Shown here in pieces: positions 8,870-17,416 of a stretch of DNA of 64,000 bases. The first letter of the stretch is position 1. Every line of letters begins with the position of its first letter. Position numbers and translations under genes: made by a program. The notes under the pieces were generated by a model. It had not been told where the DNA came from and made no database searches. It saw nothing but the letters and a program-made list of their open reading frames with translations. This DNA is from an uncultured Prevotellaceae bacterium. GTDB taxonomy: Bacteria; Bacteroidota; Bacteroidia; Bacteroidales; Bacteroidaceae. The stretch spans positions 62,001 through 126,000 of the forward strand of contig CACXIP010000016.1 in the NCBI GenBank assembly GCA_902767775.1. Direction: 5' to 3'.

Positions 8870-9631
8870 ATGACCGATGAAGAACTGCGGGGTATCATCC
8901 CCACGCTAAGACCCAAGTTGGTGGCCATTGCCCGTCGCTATGTGAAAGACAGCGACGAGGCGGAGGACATCGTGCAGGACGCGATGCTCAAACTATGGGT
9001 TATACGCGACAGACTCATCGGCTCAGCGGAGGGATTCGCCATGGTGATTGTGAGAAACCTTTCATTGGACTATCTCCGAAAAAGACATCGCATCAACTCT
9101 CTCACCGAAATGGAGAAACTGGAGATGGAAGATGTTTCCCACAACACCGATGGCGAGTCGACAGAGGAACTCATGCGTATCGTCAGCGCCCTGCCCGAAC
9201 GGCAGCAGACCATACTGAGACTGCACGACATAGAGGGAGTCAGTTATGAGGAAATCTCCTCTGTCACTGGCATTCCGATGACTGCCCTGCGACAGACCAT
9301 CAGCCGCACCCGCCGCTTCGTGCGCATGCGCCTGCTCGCTGCAGTTGGTGCCGCTGTAGTGGCGCTCCTCTTGGTCACCTGGGGATGGCGCTCATGGCAG
9401 GATGAGCAATATATGCGCCGCTTTGATGGCTCGTATGTGATTGTCAATGGTATGCGCAATGACAACTTGAGGCAGATACGTCCGCAGATAGAGGATGCGC
9501 TCTCACAGGCCAGAGGCATTGAACTCTCCGTCGGGGAACAGACATTGCTGCATGATGCGGAGGAGGAGGTGCTCAACAGCATCAGCGACCCCGAGGAACG
9601 CCAACGACTGCAGCAATTGCTTGAGAATTAA
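8870..9631 (+). CDS. ECF sigma factor with C-terminal transmembrane segment and extra domain
   Basis: A 253-residue protein. Residues 1-150 are an ECF-type sigma-70: region 2 contains ARRYVKDSDEAEDIVQDAMLKLW, and region 4 contains LPERQQTILRLHDIEGVSYEEISSVTGIPMTALRQTISRTRR. Right after region 4 comes a ~20-residue hydrophobic helix (LLAAVGAAVVALLLVTWGW), then ~80 further residues (QYMRRFDGSYVIVNGMR to the end). In many Bacteroidetes the last part is a separate membrane protein; here it is continuous with the sigma factor. This predicts a membrane-tethered regulator. The ATG at 8870 is chosen because upstream codons are repeat DNA. It probably shares an operon with 7799 and 9682. Confidence 0.87.
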   Translation: MTDEELRGIIPTLRPKLVAIARRYVKDSDEAEDIVQDAMLKLWVIRDRLIGSAEGFAMVIVRNLSLDYLRKRHRINSLTEMEKLEMEDVSHNTDGESTEELMRIVSALPERQQTILRLHDIEGVSYEEISSVTGIPMTALRQTISRTRRFVRMRLLAAVGAAVVALLLVTWGWRSWQDEQYMRRFDGSYVIVNGMRNDNLRQIRPQIEDALSQARGIELSVGEQTLLHDAEEEVLNSISDPEERQRLQQLLEN

Positions 9632-9681
9632 GAAATTTAATTATACGTCTAAACTCCTATACTCCTAAACTCCCCCCAAAA

Positions 9682-10092
9682 ATGGATACCAGAATAATCA
9701 ATCGACTTGTTACATTGTGCCTTTTCCTCCTCATGGGGATTGCTGCCCAGGCGCAGAACAGCATCGACGAACTGGTGGACAACATTTCCACGCTTGGTTC
9801 GTCAAAGTTCACATCAGTGGTGGAAAGAGACCCAAAGACCAGGCAGATCAACAAGGTGGTTAAGGTGCTGCAGGTGCCAGGCATTCAGGTCGGCAAGTTG
9901 CGCAAGGCCTTCCTAAAGGAGAAAGACAGCGGCAACTTCAGCCATACAAAGGACAACCGTGAGGAAACTATGACGCTGACCGCGGAGTCATCTGAGCGGG
10001 TGCGCATCTATATGCTCCGTATGGAGACACATGGGCAATATACATATAGTTCAGGCAAGGTCACCGTCATCGTGAAAAACAAAGGTTTGTAG
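9682..10092 (+). CDS. Small secreted protein, DUF5024-like
   Basis: A 136-residue protein with a clear signal peptide (MDTRIINRLVTLCLFLLMGIAAQAQ, cleavage after AQA). The mature part begins NSIDELVDNISTLGSSKFTSVVERDPKTRQINKVVKVL. That resembles small Bacteroidales exported proteins found after ECF sigma genes, possibly DUF5024, though this family name is from memory. It starts 50 nt after the sigma gene, behind a CTAAACTCC-type repeat leader (9647-9681). Function is unknown; a role linked to the adjacent sigma factor is inferred from position only. Confidence 0.6.
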   Translation: MDTRIINRLVTLCLFLLMGIAAQAQNSIDELVDNISTLGSSKFTSVVERDPKTRQINKVVKVLQVPGIQVGKLRKAFLKEKDSGNFSHTKDNREETMTLTAESSERVRIYMLRMETHGQYTYSSGKVTVIVKNKGL

Positions 10093-10136
10093 GGGCGCAA
10101 CATCGCGTCCGCTTGCATCCGTTTGTAAAAACGGCA

Positions 10137-10181
10137 TAAAAAGGGGGAGATGATTGGACGAAAGTCCTTTCTATCTCCCCC
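10137..10181 (-). terminator. Intrinsic terminator of the primary sigma factor gene
   Basis: A 9-bp GGGGGAGAT/ATCTCCCCC stem encloses an inner GGAC-gaaa-GTCC hairpin. On the minus strand it is followed by TTTTT. It may also stop the plus-strand unit ending at 10092. Confidence 0.8.
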
Positions 10182-10248
10182 TCACACTAAACCCTTAAAT
10201 TATGAACAATGAATTGCTAACTATGCATGATTAACTTCTAATGATGCA

Positions 10249-11121
10249 CTAATCCAAGTGGCTGCGCAGCACGTCTGACTTCTTGTTGAAACGCACCTTG
10301 CGGATGCTCCGCTCGCGAATCTGACGGGCACGCTCACGGGTGATGCCTATTTCCTCGGCGATGTCCTCAAGGCTGCGGCCAGCGCAACCGATGCCGAAAC
10401 TCTGCTTCAGGATGTAGACCTCCTTCTTGCTGAGGATGCCGTTGAGCACACGCTCCAGGTCGCTCACCATCGATTCATGGTCGGTGATGGTGTCGGAGTC
10501 AAAAGTGCCGTCGGCCGATAGGGTGTCCGACATGCAGTTGCTGTCATCATCAGAGATAGGTGCATCGATGCTTGAGTGATGGGTGCTGATGCTCATCGCC
10601 AGTTCCACCTTGTCAATGTCTATATCGGTCAGTTCGCTGATTTCCTCCACCGACGGGCGGCGGTTGTTCTCCTGCTCAAACTCTCGGATGGCAGTATTGA
10701 TGCGGCTTTTGATGCCTGTCTGATTCAGAGGGATGCGGATCAGGTTGCTGTTCTCGCTGATGGCTTGCATGATGCTCTGGCGAATCCACCATACGGCATA
10801 CGAGATGAACTTGAATCCACGTGTCTCATCGAAACGCTCGGAAGCACGGATCAGACCGATGTTGCCCTCATTGATGAGGTCAGTCAGCGGCAGACCATAA
10901 CGCTGGTATTGCTTGGCCACAGAAACCACGAAGCGCAGATTGGAGTTGATGAGCTGCTGCTTGGCACGCTCACCCTCCTCACCACCTTTGCGGATGATCT
11001 GGGCCAGTTCCACTTCTTTTTCAGGAGTAAGCAGAGGATAGTGCCCGATTTCAACCAGGTATTTCTCCAGTGCCTCTTCCTGACGGCTGGTGATGCTTTC
11101 AATAATTTTGATTTGTCTCAT
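10249..11121 (-). CDS. rpoD: Primary RNA polymerase sigma factor (RpoD/SigA), short Bacteroidetes form
   Basis: A 290-residue housekeeping sigma factor lacking the long acidic region 1.1 and the non-conserved insert, as in other Bacteroidetes. Region 1.2 (LEKYLVEIGHYPLLTPEKEVELAQ), region 2 (NLRFVVSVAKQYQRYGLPLTDLINEGNIGL and FKFISYAVWWIRQSI), region 3 and region 4 (SLEDIAEEIGITRERARQIRERSIRKVR) are intact. The start at 11121 (MRQIKI) is chosen over an upstream ATG at 11217 because homologues begin here and AGGAGA precedes it. This factor would read the TTG/TAnnTTTG promoters seen across the window. Confidence 0.95.
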   Translation of the reverse strand: MRQIKIIESITSRQEEALEKYLVEIGHYPLLTPEKEVELAQIIRKGGEEGERAKQQLINSNLRFVVSVAKQYQRYGLPLTDLINEGNIGLIRASERFDETRGFKFISYAVWWIRQSIMQAISENSNLIRIPLNQTGIKSRINTAIREFEQENNRRPSVEEISELTDIDIDKVELAMSISTHHSSIDAPISDDDSNCMSDTLSADGTFDSDTITDHESMVSDLERVLNGILSKKEVYILKQSFGIGCAGRSLEDIAEEIGITRERARQIRERSIRKVRFNKKSDVLRSHLD

Positions 11122-11323
11122 CTGTTCTCCTTTTTTATGCTGATTCGAGAATAATGAGTAGGCTATTGGAGAAAAACTATCACAAACATCAAAAAAAATA
11201 TGTTTTTTTTCAGTCATGTCTCTTTTTTTTCGTTATTTTGCATAACCAAAAAGAAAAGATATTAAGGAGTTAAAGAAGTTAAGGGGTTAAAATAGTTAAG
11301 CCAAATGTCATGTGTGGTTGTAA

Positions 11324-11375
11324 TGTCCAAACTCCTATACTTCAAAAACTCCCACACTCCAAAACTCCAAAAAAC
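11324..11375 (+). repeat. A/C-rich leader repeat before the aldo/keto reductase gene
   Basis: CCAAACTCC, ACTCCTATA and AAAACTCC units form a nearly G-free tract ending 7 nt before the ATG at 11382. Just upstream (11260-11300) is a second simple repeat of AGTTAA-type units. Confidence 0.7.
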
Positions 11376-11381
11376 AGGAAT

Positions 11382-12317
11382 ATGATTTACAATGAATTGG
11401 GAAAAACCGGACTGCGTGTGTCAAACCTCAGTTTCGGAGCCTCCTCACTGGGCGGTGTATTCCACAGTCTGCGTGAGGAAGAAGGCATCAGGGCTGTCCA
11501 TACAGCTGTGGATAATGGCATCAACTTCATCGACGTGTCACCCTATTACGGACATCTCAAGGCTGAGACTGTATTAGGAAAGGCTCTTCAGGAAATCCGT
11601 CGCGACCGTTACATCCTTTCTACCAAAGTGGGACGCTACGGCAAGGACGGCGTCAATACATGGGACTATTCTGCCAAGCGCGCCACTGAAAGCGTCTATG
11701 AGAGCATGGACCGTCTCCATGTCGATTACATCGACCTCATCAATGTGCACGACGTGGAGTTTGCTGATTTGCAGCAGGTGGTCGACGAGACATTGCCAGC
11801 CCTCGTCGAACTGCGCAACAAGGGTGTCGTGGGACATGTCGGCATCACTGATTTGCAGCCTGAGAACATCAAATGGGTGATTGAGCATTCCGAGCCAGGA
11901 ACAGTGGAGAGTGTGCTGTGCTTCTGCCACTATTGTCTTAATGATGACCTTCTGCTCGACTATCTTGACTTTTTGGAAGCCAATAATGTGGGTGTCATCA
12001 ATGCCTCACCACTGTCTATGGGTCTGCTTTCTCAACGGGGCGCCCCCGACTGGCATCCTGCCACTGCTGCCCTCAGGGAGGCATGCCATCAGGCGGCGTT
12101 GTTCTGCCAGCAGCAGGGTTATCCCATTGAGCGACTCGCTATGCAATATTCCACCGGACTCAATCCCCGTATTGCTACGACGCTCTTCAGCAGCACCAAT
12201 CCCGACAATGTGCTGCGTAATATCGAGTATGTCAGTGAGCCTGCGGATATGCAGTTGGTGGCGGAGGTGCGCCGTATCATTGGCGACCAGATGCGTGTAA
12301 GATGGAAGAATAGTTAA
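11382..12317 (+). CDS. Aldo/keto reductase, L-fucose/L-galactose dehydrogenase-like
   Basis: A 311-residue NAD(P)-dependent oxidoreductase with a TIM-barrel fold. MIYNELGKTGLRVSNLSFGASSLGG opens the protein. The Asp-Tyr-Lys-His tetrad is visible in FIDVSPYYGHLKAE, STKVGRYG and LINVHDVE. This spacing resembles plant L-galactose dehydrogenase and bacterial L-fucose/aldose dehydrogenases. The start at 11382 is chosen because the upstream frame is repeat DNA. The zinc alcohol dehydrogenase gene follows after 22 nt, suggesting an operon for sugar oxidation. The substrate is an inference. Confidence 0.85.
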   Translation: MIYNELGKTGLRVSNLSFGASSLGGVFHSLREEEGIRAVHTAVDNGINFIDVSPYYGHLKAETVLGKALQEIRRDRYILSTKVGRYGKDGVNTWDYSAKRATESVYESMDRLHVDYIDLINVHDVEFADLQQVVDETLPALVELRNKGVVGHVGITDLQPENIKWVIEHSEPGTVESVLCFCHYCLNDDLLLDYLDFLEANNVGVINASPLSMGLLSQRGAPDWHPATAALREACHQAALFCQQQGYPIERLAMQYSTGLNPRIATTLFSSTNPDNVLRNIEYVSEPADMQLVAEVRRIIGDQMRVRWKNS

Positions 12318-12339
12318 GTTTGAATATCTATTTCATATA

Positions 12340-13359
12340 ATGAAAGCAATTAAGATTACAGCAGAGCGGCAGATGGCTGTCGTTGATATCGAAGAGCCGC
12401 AGATGGGAGACAATGAGGTGCTCCTCAGACTGAGTTATGTGGGTTTCTGTGGTTCTGATTTGAACACATTCCTGGGTCGTAACCCTATGGTGCATATGCC
12501 GGTGATTCCGGGTCATGAGGTGGGCGCCGTCATCGAGAAAGTGGGCAGCAAGGTGCCCGACGCACTGAAGCCCGGTATGGTGGTGACGGTGAATCCTTAC
12601 ACCAACTGTGGCAACTGTGCTTCCTGTCGCAATGGGCGGGTGAATGCTTGTGAGCACAACGAGACGCTCGGTGTGCAGCGCGATGGCTCCATGAGAGAGC
12701 GCATCGCATTGCCATGGGAGAAAATCATCCCCGCAGGACAACTCTCGCCGCGCACCAGTGCGCTTATTGAACCGATGAGCGTTGGCTTCCATGCCGTGTC
12801 GCGTGCACAGGTCACCGACATCGATGTGGTGATGGTCATCGGTTGCGGCATGGTGGGCATGGGTGCCGTAGTGCGCAGCGTACAGCGTGGTGCCACCGTG
12901 ATAGCTGCCGACATCGATGATGAGAAACTCGCTCTCGCACGCCAGATGGGTGCCACCTATACCGTCAATACAATGACAGAGGATGTACACACCCGCTTGC
13001 AGGAAATGACTGGTGGCTTCGGACCTGATGTGGTCATCGAGGCGGTGGGAAGTCCCATGACCTACCAGATGGCCGTCAACGAGGTGGCCTTTACTGGACG
13101 TACTGTATGCATCGGCTACGCAAAGACCGAGGTGTCGTTCCAAACTAAATTCTTTGTGCAGAAAGAACTGGACATCCGTGGTTCGCGCAATGCACTCCCC
13201 TCAGATTTCCGTGCTGTCATCCGCTATCTGGAGAAAGGCACCTGCCCTGTGGATGCACTCATCTCCAAGGTGGTGAAACCTGAGGATGCCTCCGACGCCA
13301 TGAATGAATGGGCTGCAGCCCCTGGCAAGGTGTTCCGCATTTTGGTGGATATGGAGTAA
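12340..13359 (+). CDS. Zinc-dependent alcohol/polyol dehydrogenase
   Basis: A 339-residue medium-chain dehydrogenase. The catalytic zinc site is in GFCGSDLN and PVIPGHEVG. The structural zinc loop CGNCASCRNGRVNACEH has all four cysteines. The NAD-binding fold includes VMVIGCGMVGMGAV followed by an acidic ADIDDEK, favouring NAD. It is close in style to sorbitol, galactitol-phosphate or L-threonine-type dehydrogenases. It follows the aldo/keto reductase gene closely, so both may act on the same sugar or polyol. Exact substrate unknown. Confidence 0.88.
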   Translation: MKAIKITAERQMAVVDIEEPQMGDNEVLLRLSYVGFCGSDLNTFLGRNPMVHMPVIPGHEVGAVIEKVGSKVPDALKPGMVVTVNPYTNCGNCASCRNGRVNACEHNETLGVQRDGSMRERIALPWEKIIPAGQLSPRTSALIEPMSVGFHAVSRAQVTDIDVVMVIGCGMVGMGAVVRSVQRGATVIAADIDDEKLALARQMGATYTVNTMTEDVHTRLQEMTGGFGPDVVIEAVGSPMTYQMAVNEVAFTGRTVCIGYAKTEVSFQTKFFVQKELDIRGSRNALPSDFRAVIRYLEKGTCPVDALISKVVKPEDASDAMNEWAAAPGKVFRILVDME

Positions 13360-13409
13360 TATCTCAAACAGCGCACCTGCATCAAGTAAGTCCCTAATTG
13401 CAGGACATA

Positions 13410-13450
13410 CGTCTAAACTCCCAAACTCCCAAACTCCTAAACTCCTAAAA
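13410..13450 (+). repeat. CTAAACTCC leader repeat before the threonine aldolase gene
   Basis: Four or five 9-nt units of the form CTAAACTCC/CCAAACTCC end at the ATG at 13451. G is almost absent on the coding strand. Confidence 0.75.
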
Positions 13451-14497
13451 ATGTTTTCCTTCTCATGTGACTATAATGAGGGTGCACATCCAGAGATTCT
13501 GCGCCGCCTCATGGAGACCAACATGCAGCAGGAGCCTGGCTATGGCGAAGACTCTTTCTGCACGGCTGCCAAGGAGAAAATCCGGGCAGCGATGGGCTGT
13601 CCTGAGGCTGACGTGTTCTTCCTTCTTGGTGGAACTCAGGCAAATGCGACAATCATCGATGCTATGCTTCGCAGTTATGAGGGGGTGGTGGCTGTCCAGA
13701 CAGGCCACATTGCCGTCCACGAGGCGGGTGCGGTGGAACTCAATGGGCACAAGGTGCTTACCCTGCCGCCCCATGAGGGAAAGATGCATGCTGAGGAGTT
13801 GGACGACTACCTCACCCGCTTCTTTGCTGACCCCACCTGGCCACACATGGTAAGGCCAGGGATGGTCTATATCTCCTATCCCACAGAGTATGGCACACTC
13901 TACAGCAAGGTAGAACTGGAGGACTTATATGCCGTTTGTCGGAAGTTCAAAATGCCACTGTTCGTCGATGGAGCCCGTCTGGGTTATGGGCTGGCGAGCA
14001 TAGGCTGTGACCTCGACCTGCATCAACTGGCACAACTGTGCGACGTGTTCTATATCGGTGGAACCAAGGTGGGCGCCCTGTGTGGAGAGGCTGTTGTGTT
14101 CCCTAAAGGAAATGCACCAGAACAGTTTTTTACCATCATCAAGCAACATGGGGCATTGCTCGCCAAAGGGAGGCTTTTGGGCATTCAGTTTGACACACTT
14201 TTCACCGACAACCTCTATCTGCGCATCAGCCGAAATGCCATCGATATGGCTATGCAACTGAAAAAGATGTTCTCGCAAAACGACATTCCGTTCTTCATTG
14301 ACTCACCCACCAACCAGCAGTTCCCCATTCTCACTAAAGAACAGGTGGAAGCACTCAAAAAGAATGTCGCTTTCGAAATATGGGAACCTCTGCCCGACGG
14401 AAGAATTGTCACACGTTTTGCCACCTCATGGGCAACGCCCATCAGCAACATCCTGCAACTGGAAAAATTGGTCAATTCTGTTTGCTCCCAATTATAA
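13451..14497 (+). CDS. Low-specificity L-threonine aldolase-like PLP enzyme
   Basis: A 348-residue fold-type I PLP enzyme of the beta-eliminating lyase/threonine aldolase family, which splits L-threonine or allo-threonine to glycine and acetaldehyde. It begins MFSFSCDYNEGAHPEIL. Visible landmarks are GGTQANATIIDAML, the active-site VDGARLGYGL, and the PLP-binding Lys206 in YIGGTKVGALCGEA. Length is normal. The start at 13451 excludes upstream repeat codons. It stands on the same strand as two dehydrogenases but behind its own repeat leader. Confidence 0.9.
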   Translation: MFSFSCDYNEGAHPEILRRLMETNMQQEPGYGEDSFCTAAKEKIRAAMGCPEADVFFLLGGTQANATIIDAMLRSYEGVVAVQTGHIAVHEAGAVELNGHKVLTLPPHEGKMHAEELDDYLTRFFADPTWPHMVRPGMVYISYPTEYGTLYSKVELEDLYAVCRKFKMPLFVDGARLGYGLASIGCDLDLHQLAQLCDVFYIGGTKVGALCGEAVVFPKGNAPEQFFTIIKQHGALLAKGRLLGIQFDTLFTDNLYLRISRNAIDMAMQLKKMFSQNDIPFFIDSPTNQQFPILTKEQVEALKKNVAFEIWEPLPDGRIVTRFATSWATPISNILQLEKLVNSVCSQL

Positions 14498-14499
14498 TA

Positions 14500-14611
14500 A
14501 GTCATATGTCTAAACTCCTCCAAAAGTCATATGGCTAAACTCCTAAACTCCTCCAAAAGTCATATGTCTAAACTCCTAGACTCCTAAACTCCTAAACTCC
14601 TCATATAATAC
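14500..14611 (+). repeat. AGTCATATG/CTAAACTCC compound repeat before the Dabb gene
   Basis: Three copies of AGTCATATG (14500, 14525, 14559) alternate with CTAAACTCC units. Each copy contains an ATG that opens a short frame of 10-18 codons ending within the array. The strand is poor in G. The Dabb gene starts 22 nt after the array. Confidence 0.7.
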
Positions 14612-14632
14612 AAACTTCAAAATTCAAAAAAT

Positions 14633-14938
14633 ATGGTTAAGCACATCATCCTGTGGACGCTCAATCCTGAACTGTCCGAAGAAGAAAAAATCAATGTGAA
14701 GAAAGAAATCAAGGTCGGATTGGAAGGTCTTGTAGGTAAAGTTCCCGGTCTGATCGATGTCAAGGTACATATCGACGGGCGTCTCGCCTCTTCGAATGCC
14801 GACGTCATGCTCGACAGCACCCTCGAGTCAGCAGAGGCTCTCAAGGGTTATGCCGTTCATCCCGACCACGTTGCAGTCGCCAATGGCAAGGTGAGACCTT
14901 ACACCGTGCAGCGCTCCTGCCTCGATTTCGAGGTATAA
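14633..14938 (+). CDS. Dabb-family (stress-responsive A/B barrel) protein
   Basis: A 101-residue protein beginning MVKHIILWTLNPELSEEEK, the usual VKHIVLWK-type opening of the dimeric alpha-beta barrel family. The closing HPDHVAVANGKVRPYTVQRSCLDFEV is also typical. Bacterial members are small cytosolic proteins of unsettled function. The gene lies between threonine aldolase and a secreted protease, in a long repeat-rich gap. Confidence 0.88.
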   Translation: MVKHIILWTLNPELSEEEKINVKKEIKVGLEGLVGKVPGLIDVKVHIDGRLASSNADVMLDSTLESAEALKGYAVHPDHVAVANGKVRPYTVQRSCLDFEV

Positions 14939-15008
14939 AGAATCACAAGCTGCCAAATGACACACAAGACTAAAGACTAAGACAAAGACAAAAATAACCT
15001 ACTAAAAG

Positions 15009-17276
15009 ATGAGAAGAAAATTACTATGGATGCTTGGCGCTCTGCTTTTGTTGGGGCAGATGGCAATGGCACAGAAAATCGACCAACGACTAACCAACCT
15101 TGTGCAAAACTCAGCCCAGCATCGTGCTCCTGGTCAGCACATCCGTCAGAAGGCTGAAAACGACCGCTTTTGCGTAAGCTACACCTCTGACGGAAAAATC
15201 AGTTCCTTGGGTGTCATGGCCTATCTGAGAAAGGGAGCCCAGTGCCCCACTGAGCAGTTGGAACTCATTGGCATCAAGGTCAATTCCGTTGTTGACAACA
15301 TCGTATCGCTGTCAGTGCCTGCTGACAAGCTGATGATGCTGAATGACATCGATGACATCATCCTCGTGCTGCCGGATGAGTATAAGCAGACGATGAACAA
15401 CGATGGGCGCAGGATGACGAATGCCGACAAGGTCAGTGATGCCACAACAGCTAAGGCACAGGGATTGCCACAGGCATATACTGGCAGTGGGGTGGTGATG
15501 GGCATCATCGACAAAGGCATCGATTTCAACCATCTTGCATTCCTCAATTCTGATGGCACCACACGTCTGAAACATGCATATATTTATCAGAAGGGTACGA
15601 CGGTGAATGTGATAGAATACTCTCCGTCGGAGATGCTGATGCTTACTAGTGATGTCACCGACAGCTCTCACGGTACCCATACGTCAGCCATTGCTGCTGG
15701 TTCGCGGATGGACGATGGTTGGCAAGGAGTGGCTCCCGATGTCGATTTGATACTGGTAGGTGTTGGTCAAAACAGCATAGATGCCGTCATGTATGATGCG
15801 ATGAAGAAAATTTTTGACTATGCTGAAAGTGTACACAAACCTGCTGTCATCAGCATCAGTATGGGCAACACCGACCGTCTTCACGATGGCAGCGTGCCCG
15901 TGGCAAAGTATGTGAAGGAAATGACTGTGTCCGGCACCAAGCAAGGACGTGCAGTTTTGATTTCCTCATCCAATGCCGCAGACAACTGTATGTCCATCGT
16001 CAAAACATTAGGTGATCCTGATGCAGATGGGTGGCAAATTAAGACAGTGATGGGTGCCTATAACAAAGGAGGCGATTCCAATAAACCTTTCTACAATAAA
16101 TCCGACCTTTTCCTCTATGCAGACGACGGAAAAGACTTCACCGCTGAACTGCGGATAGTCAACATCAAAACCGGTGAGGTGATTGCCGGAAACATTGACA
16201 GCTATTTGACCAATGAAAAGTCTGATTTAAGCGGTTACAAATTGTTGAAGGGCAAACGTGTCAACAACAAGGGAGAGACTGTAGTTGTTTGGGAAAATGA
16301 CTATAATTACCCCATTTCTTACCTGCCCCAACCCGACCTGCGTCTGGCTCTCTTCGTGAAAGGTACCAAGGGACAGACTATCAAGATTATCCGCACAGAT
16401 GACGCTGCCCAGGAATTTGGATTCATGGTACCCGAGGTTTTCAGAGACAAAGGCTATACTGAAGGCAATGGCGACATGGCATTCAACGGTGACATCTGCG
16501 ACGATGCAGTCATCAGCGTAGGCGCCTACAATTCCTGCCTTGGATTTACTAATTATGAAGGTCATCAAGTTGACTTAACCAGGATTGTCTCGAAAGTGAC
16601 TGGCATGCCTCAGGTTGTAGGCGAGATTGCCGACTTTTCCAGTTATGGCGTCGATGACAATGGGAAAAATCGCCCAACTGTGTTGGGACCTGGCCAACAC
16701 GTTCTTTCCGCCTTCAACCTATACGACACCAACAAATTCGACCACTTCGGCAATTTAGACCCACAGGGGTCTATCGCTTCAGTGGTGAGGAATTACAAGA
16801 ACGACCGTAACAATTGGTTTGGCTATATGGCCGGTACATCTATGTCTACACCACACGTCGCAGGCATCGTGGCGCTGTGGATGCAGGCTAAGCCCACATT
16901 GACCGCTAACGAAATTAACGACATCATGAAGCAGACCTGCATCAATGACGAATTCACAGACATCGTTAAGATTCCCTCGCACAATTTGGCACAGGCTGGC
17001 TATGGCAAGATTGACGCCCTCGCAGGTCTGAAGAAGATTCTGGGCATCGAAACCTCAATCCCCGACCTGCCCCGGCAGCAGGCGCAGGTGAAATTGGAGG
17101 GCCGTACCCTGCTCCTTCAGGGACAGACTGATGTCCAAGTGACGGTCTACAGCCTCTCTGGCAAGCAGGTGATGACTGCCCGTGCAAAGGACGGTGCTGT
17201 CCAACTGAATGGTCTCGCATCAGGTGTATATGCAGTGAGAGTTGGTCAGCACGGCTCTACATTAATCCGGCTTTAA
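15009..17276 (+). CDS. Secreted S8 (subtilisin-like) serine peptidase with T9SS-type C-terminus
   Basis: A 755-residue protein with signal peptide MRRKLLWMLGALLLLGQMAMAQ. The peptidase S8 triad is complete: Asp168 in MGIIDKGIDFNH, His221 in SSHGTHTSAIAAG, and Ser611 in GTSMSTPHVAG. About 390 residues separate His and Ser, far more than in subtilisin, so a beta-rich insert (protease-associated type) lies between. The last ~70 residues (VKLEGRTLLLQGQ, VTVYSLSGKQVM, NGLASGVYAVRV) look like a type A T9SS sorting domain, implying export to the cell surface or medium. It starts a run of three large secreted proteins. Confidence 0.93.
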   Translation: MRRKLLWMLGALLLLGQMAMAQKIDQRLTNLVQNSAQHRAPGQHIRQKAENDRFCVSYTSDGKISSLGVMAYLRKGAQCPTEQLELIGIKVNSVVDNIVSLSVPADKLMMLNDIDDIILVLPDEYKQTMNNDGRRMTNADKVSDATTAKAQGLPQAYTGSGVVMGIIDKGIDFNHLAFLNSDGTTRLKHAYIYQKGTTVNVIEYSPSEMLMLTSDVTDSSHGTHTSAIAAGSRMDDGWQGVAPDVDLILVGVGQNSIDAVMYDAMKKIFDYAESVHKPAVISISMGNTDRLHDGSVPVAKYVKEMTVSGTKQGRAVLISSSNAADNCMSIVKTLGDPDADGWQIKTVMGAYNKGGDSNKPFYNKSDLFLYADDGKDFTAELRIVNIKTGEVIAGNIDSYLTNEKSDLSGYKLLKGKRVNNKGETVVVWENDYNYPISYLPQPDLRLALFVKGTKGQTIKIIRTDDAAQEFGFMVPEVFRDKGYTEGNGDMAFNGDICDDAVISVGAYNSCLGFTNYEGHQVDLTRIVSKVTGMPQVVGEIADFSSYGVDDNGKNRPTVLGPGQHVLSAFNLYDTNKFDHFGNLDPQGSIASVVRNYKNDRNNWFGYMAGTSMSTPHVAGIVALWMQAKPTLTANEINDIMKQTCINDEFTDIVKIPSHNLAQAGYGKIDALAGLKKILGIETSIPDLPRQQAQVKLEGRTLLLQGQTDVQVTVYSLSGKQVMTARAKDGAVQLNGLASGVYAVRVGQHGSTLIRL

Positions 17277-17339
17277 TGCTACCCCACCATGCTGGGCTCC
17301 CGCCTCGCCTTTGAGGTATAGAGAATAACAAACTCGTTG

Positions 17340-17386
17340 ATTGCTCGTCCGAAATGCCTTTTTTGAGGATGTTTCGGACGAGCAAT
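17340..17386 (+). terminator. Long perfect hairpin after the S8 peptidase gene
   Basis: A 15-bp perfect stem (ATTGCTCGTCCGAAA with its complement) and a 17-nt loop are followed by AATTTT on the plus strand. It sits between convergent genes and probably ends the plus-strand transcript. Confidence 0.75.
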
Positions 17387-17416
17387 AATTTTAAAGGTAA
17401 CTCTCACCTTTATTAT

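Noticed and set aside
8146-8928. 260-codon minus-strand ORF
   Set aside because: Antisense to the GIN-domain gene and its repeats; translation is serine-rich with repeat-derived segments.
12328-13143. 271-codon minus-strand ORF
   Set aside because: Antisense to the zinc dehydrogenase gene, with a histidine-rich translation typical of a shadow frame.
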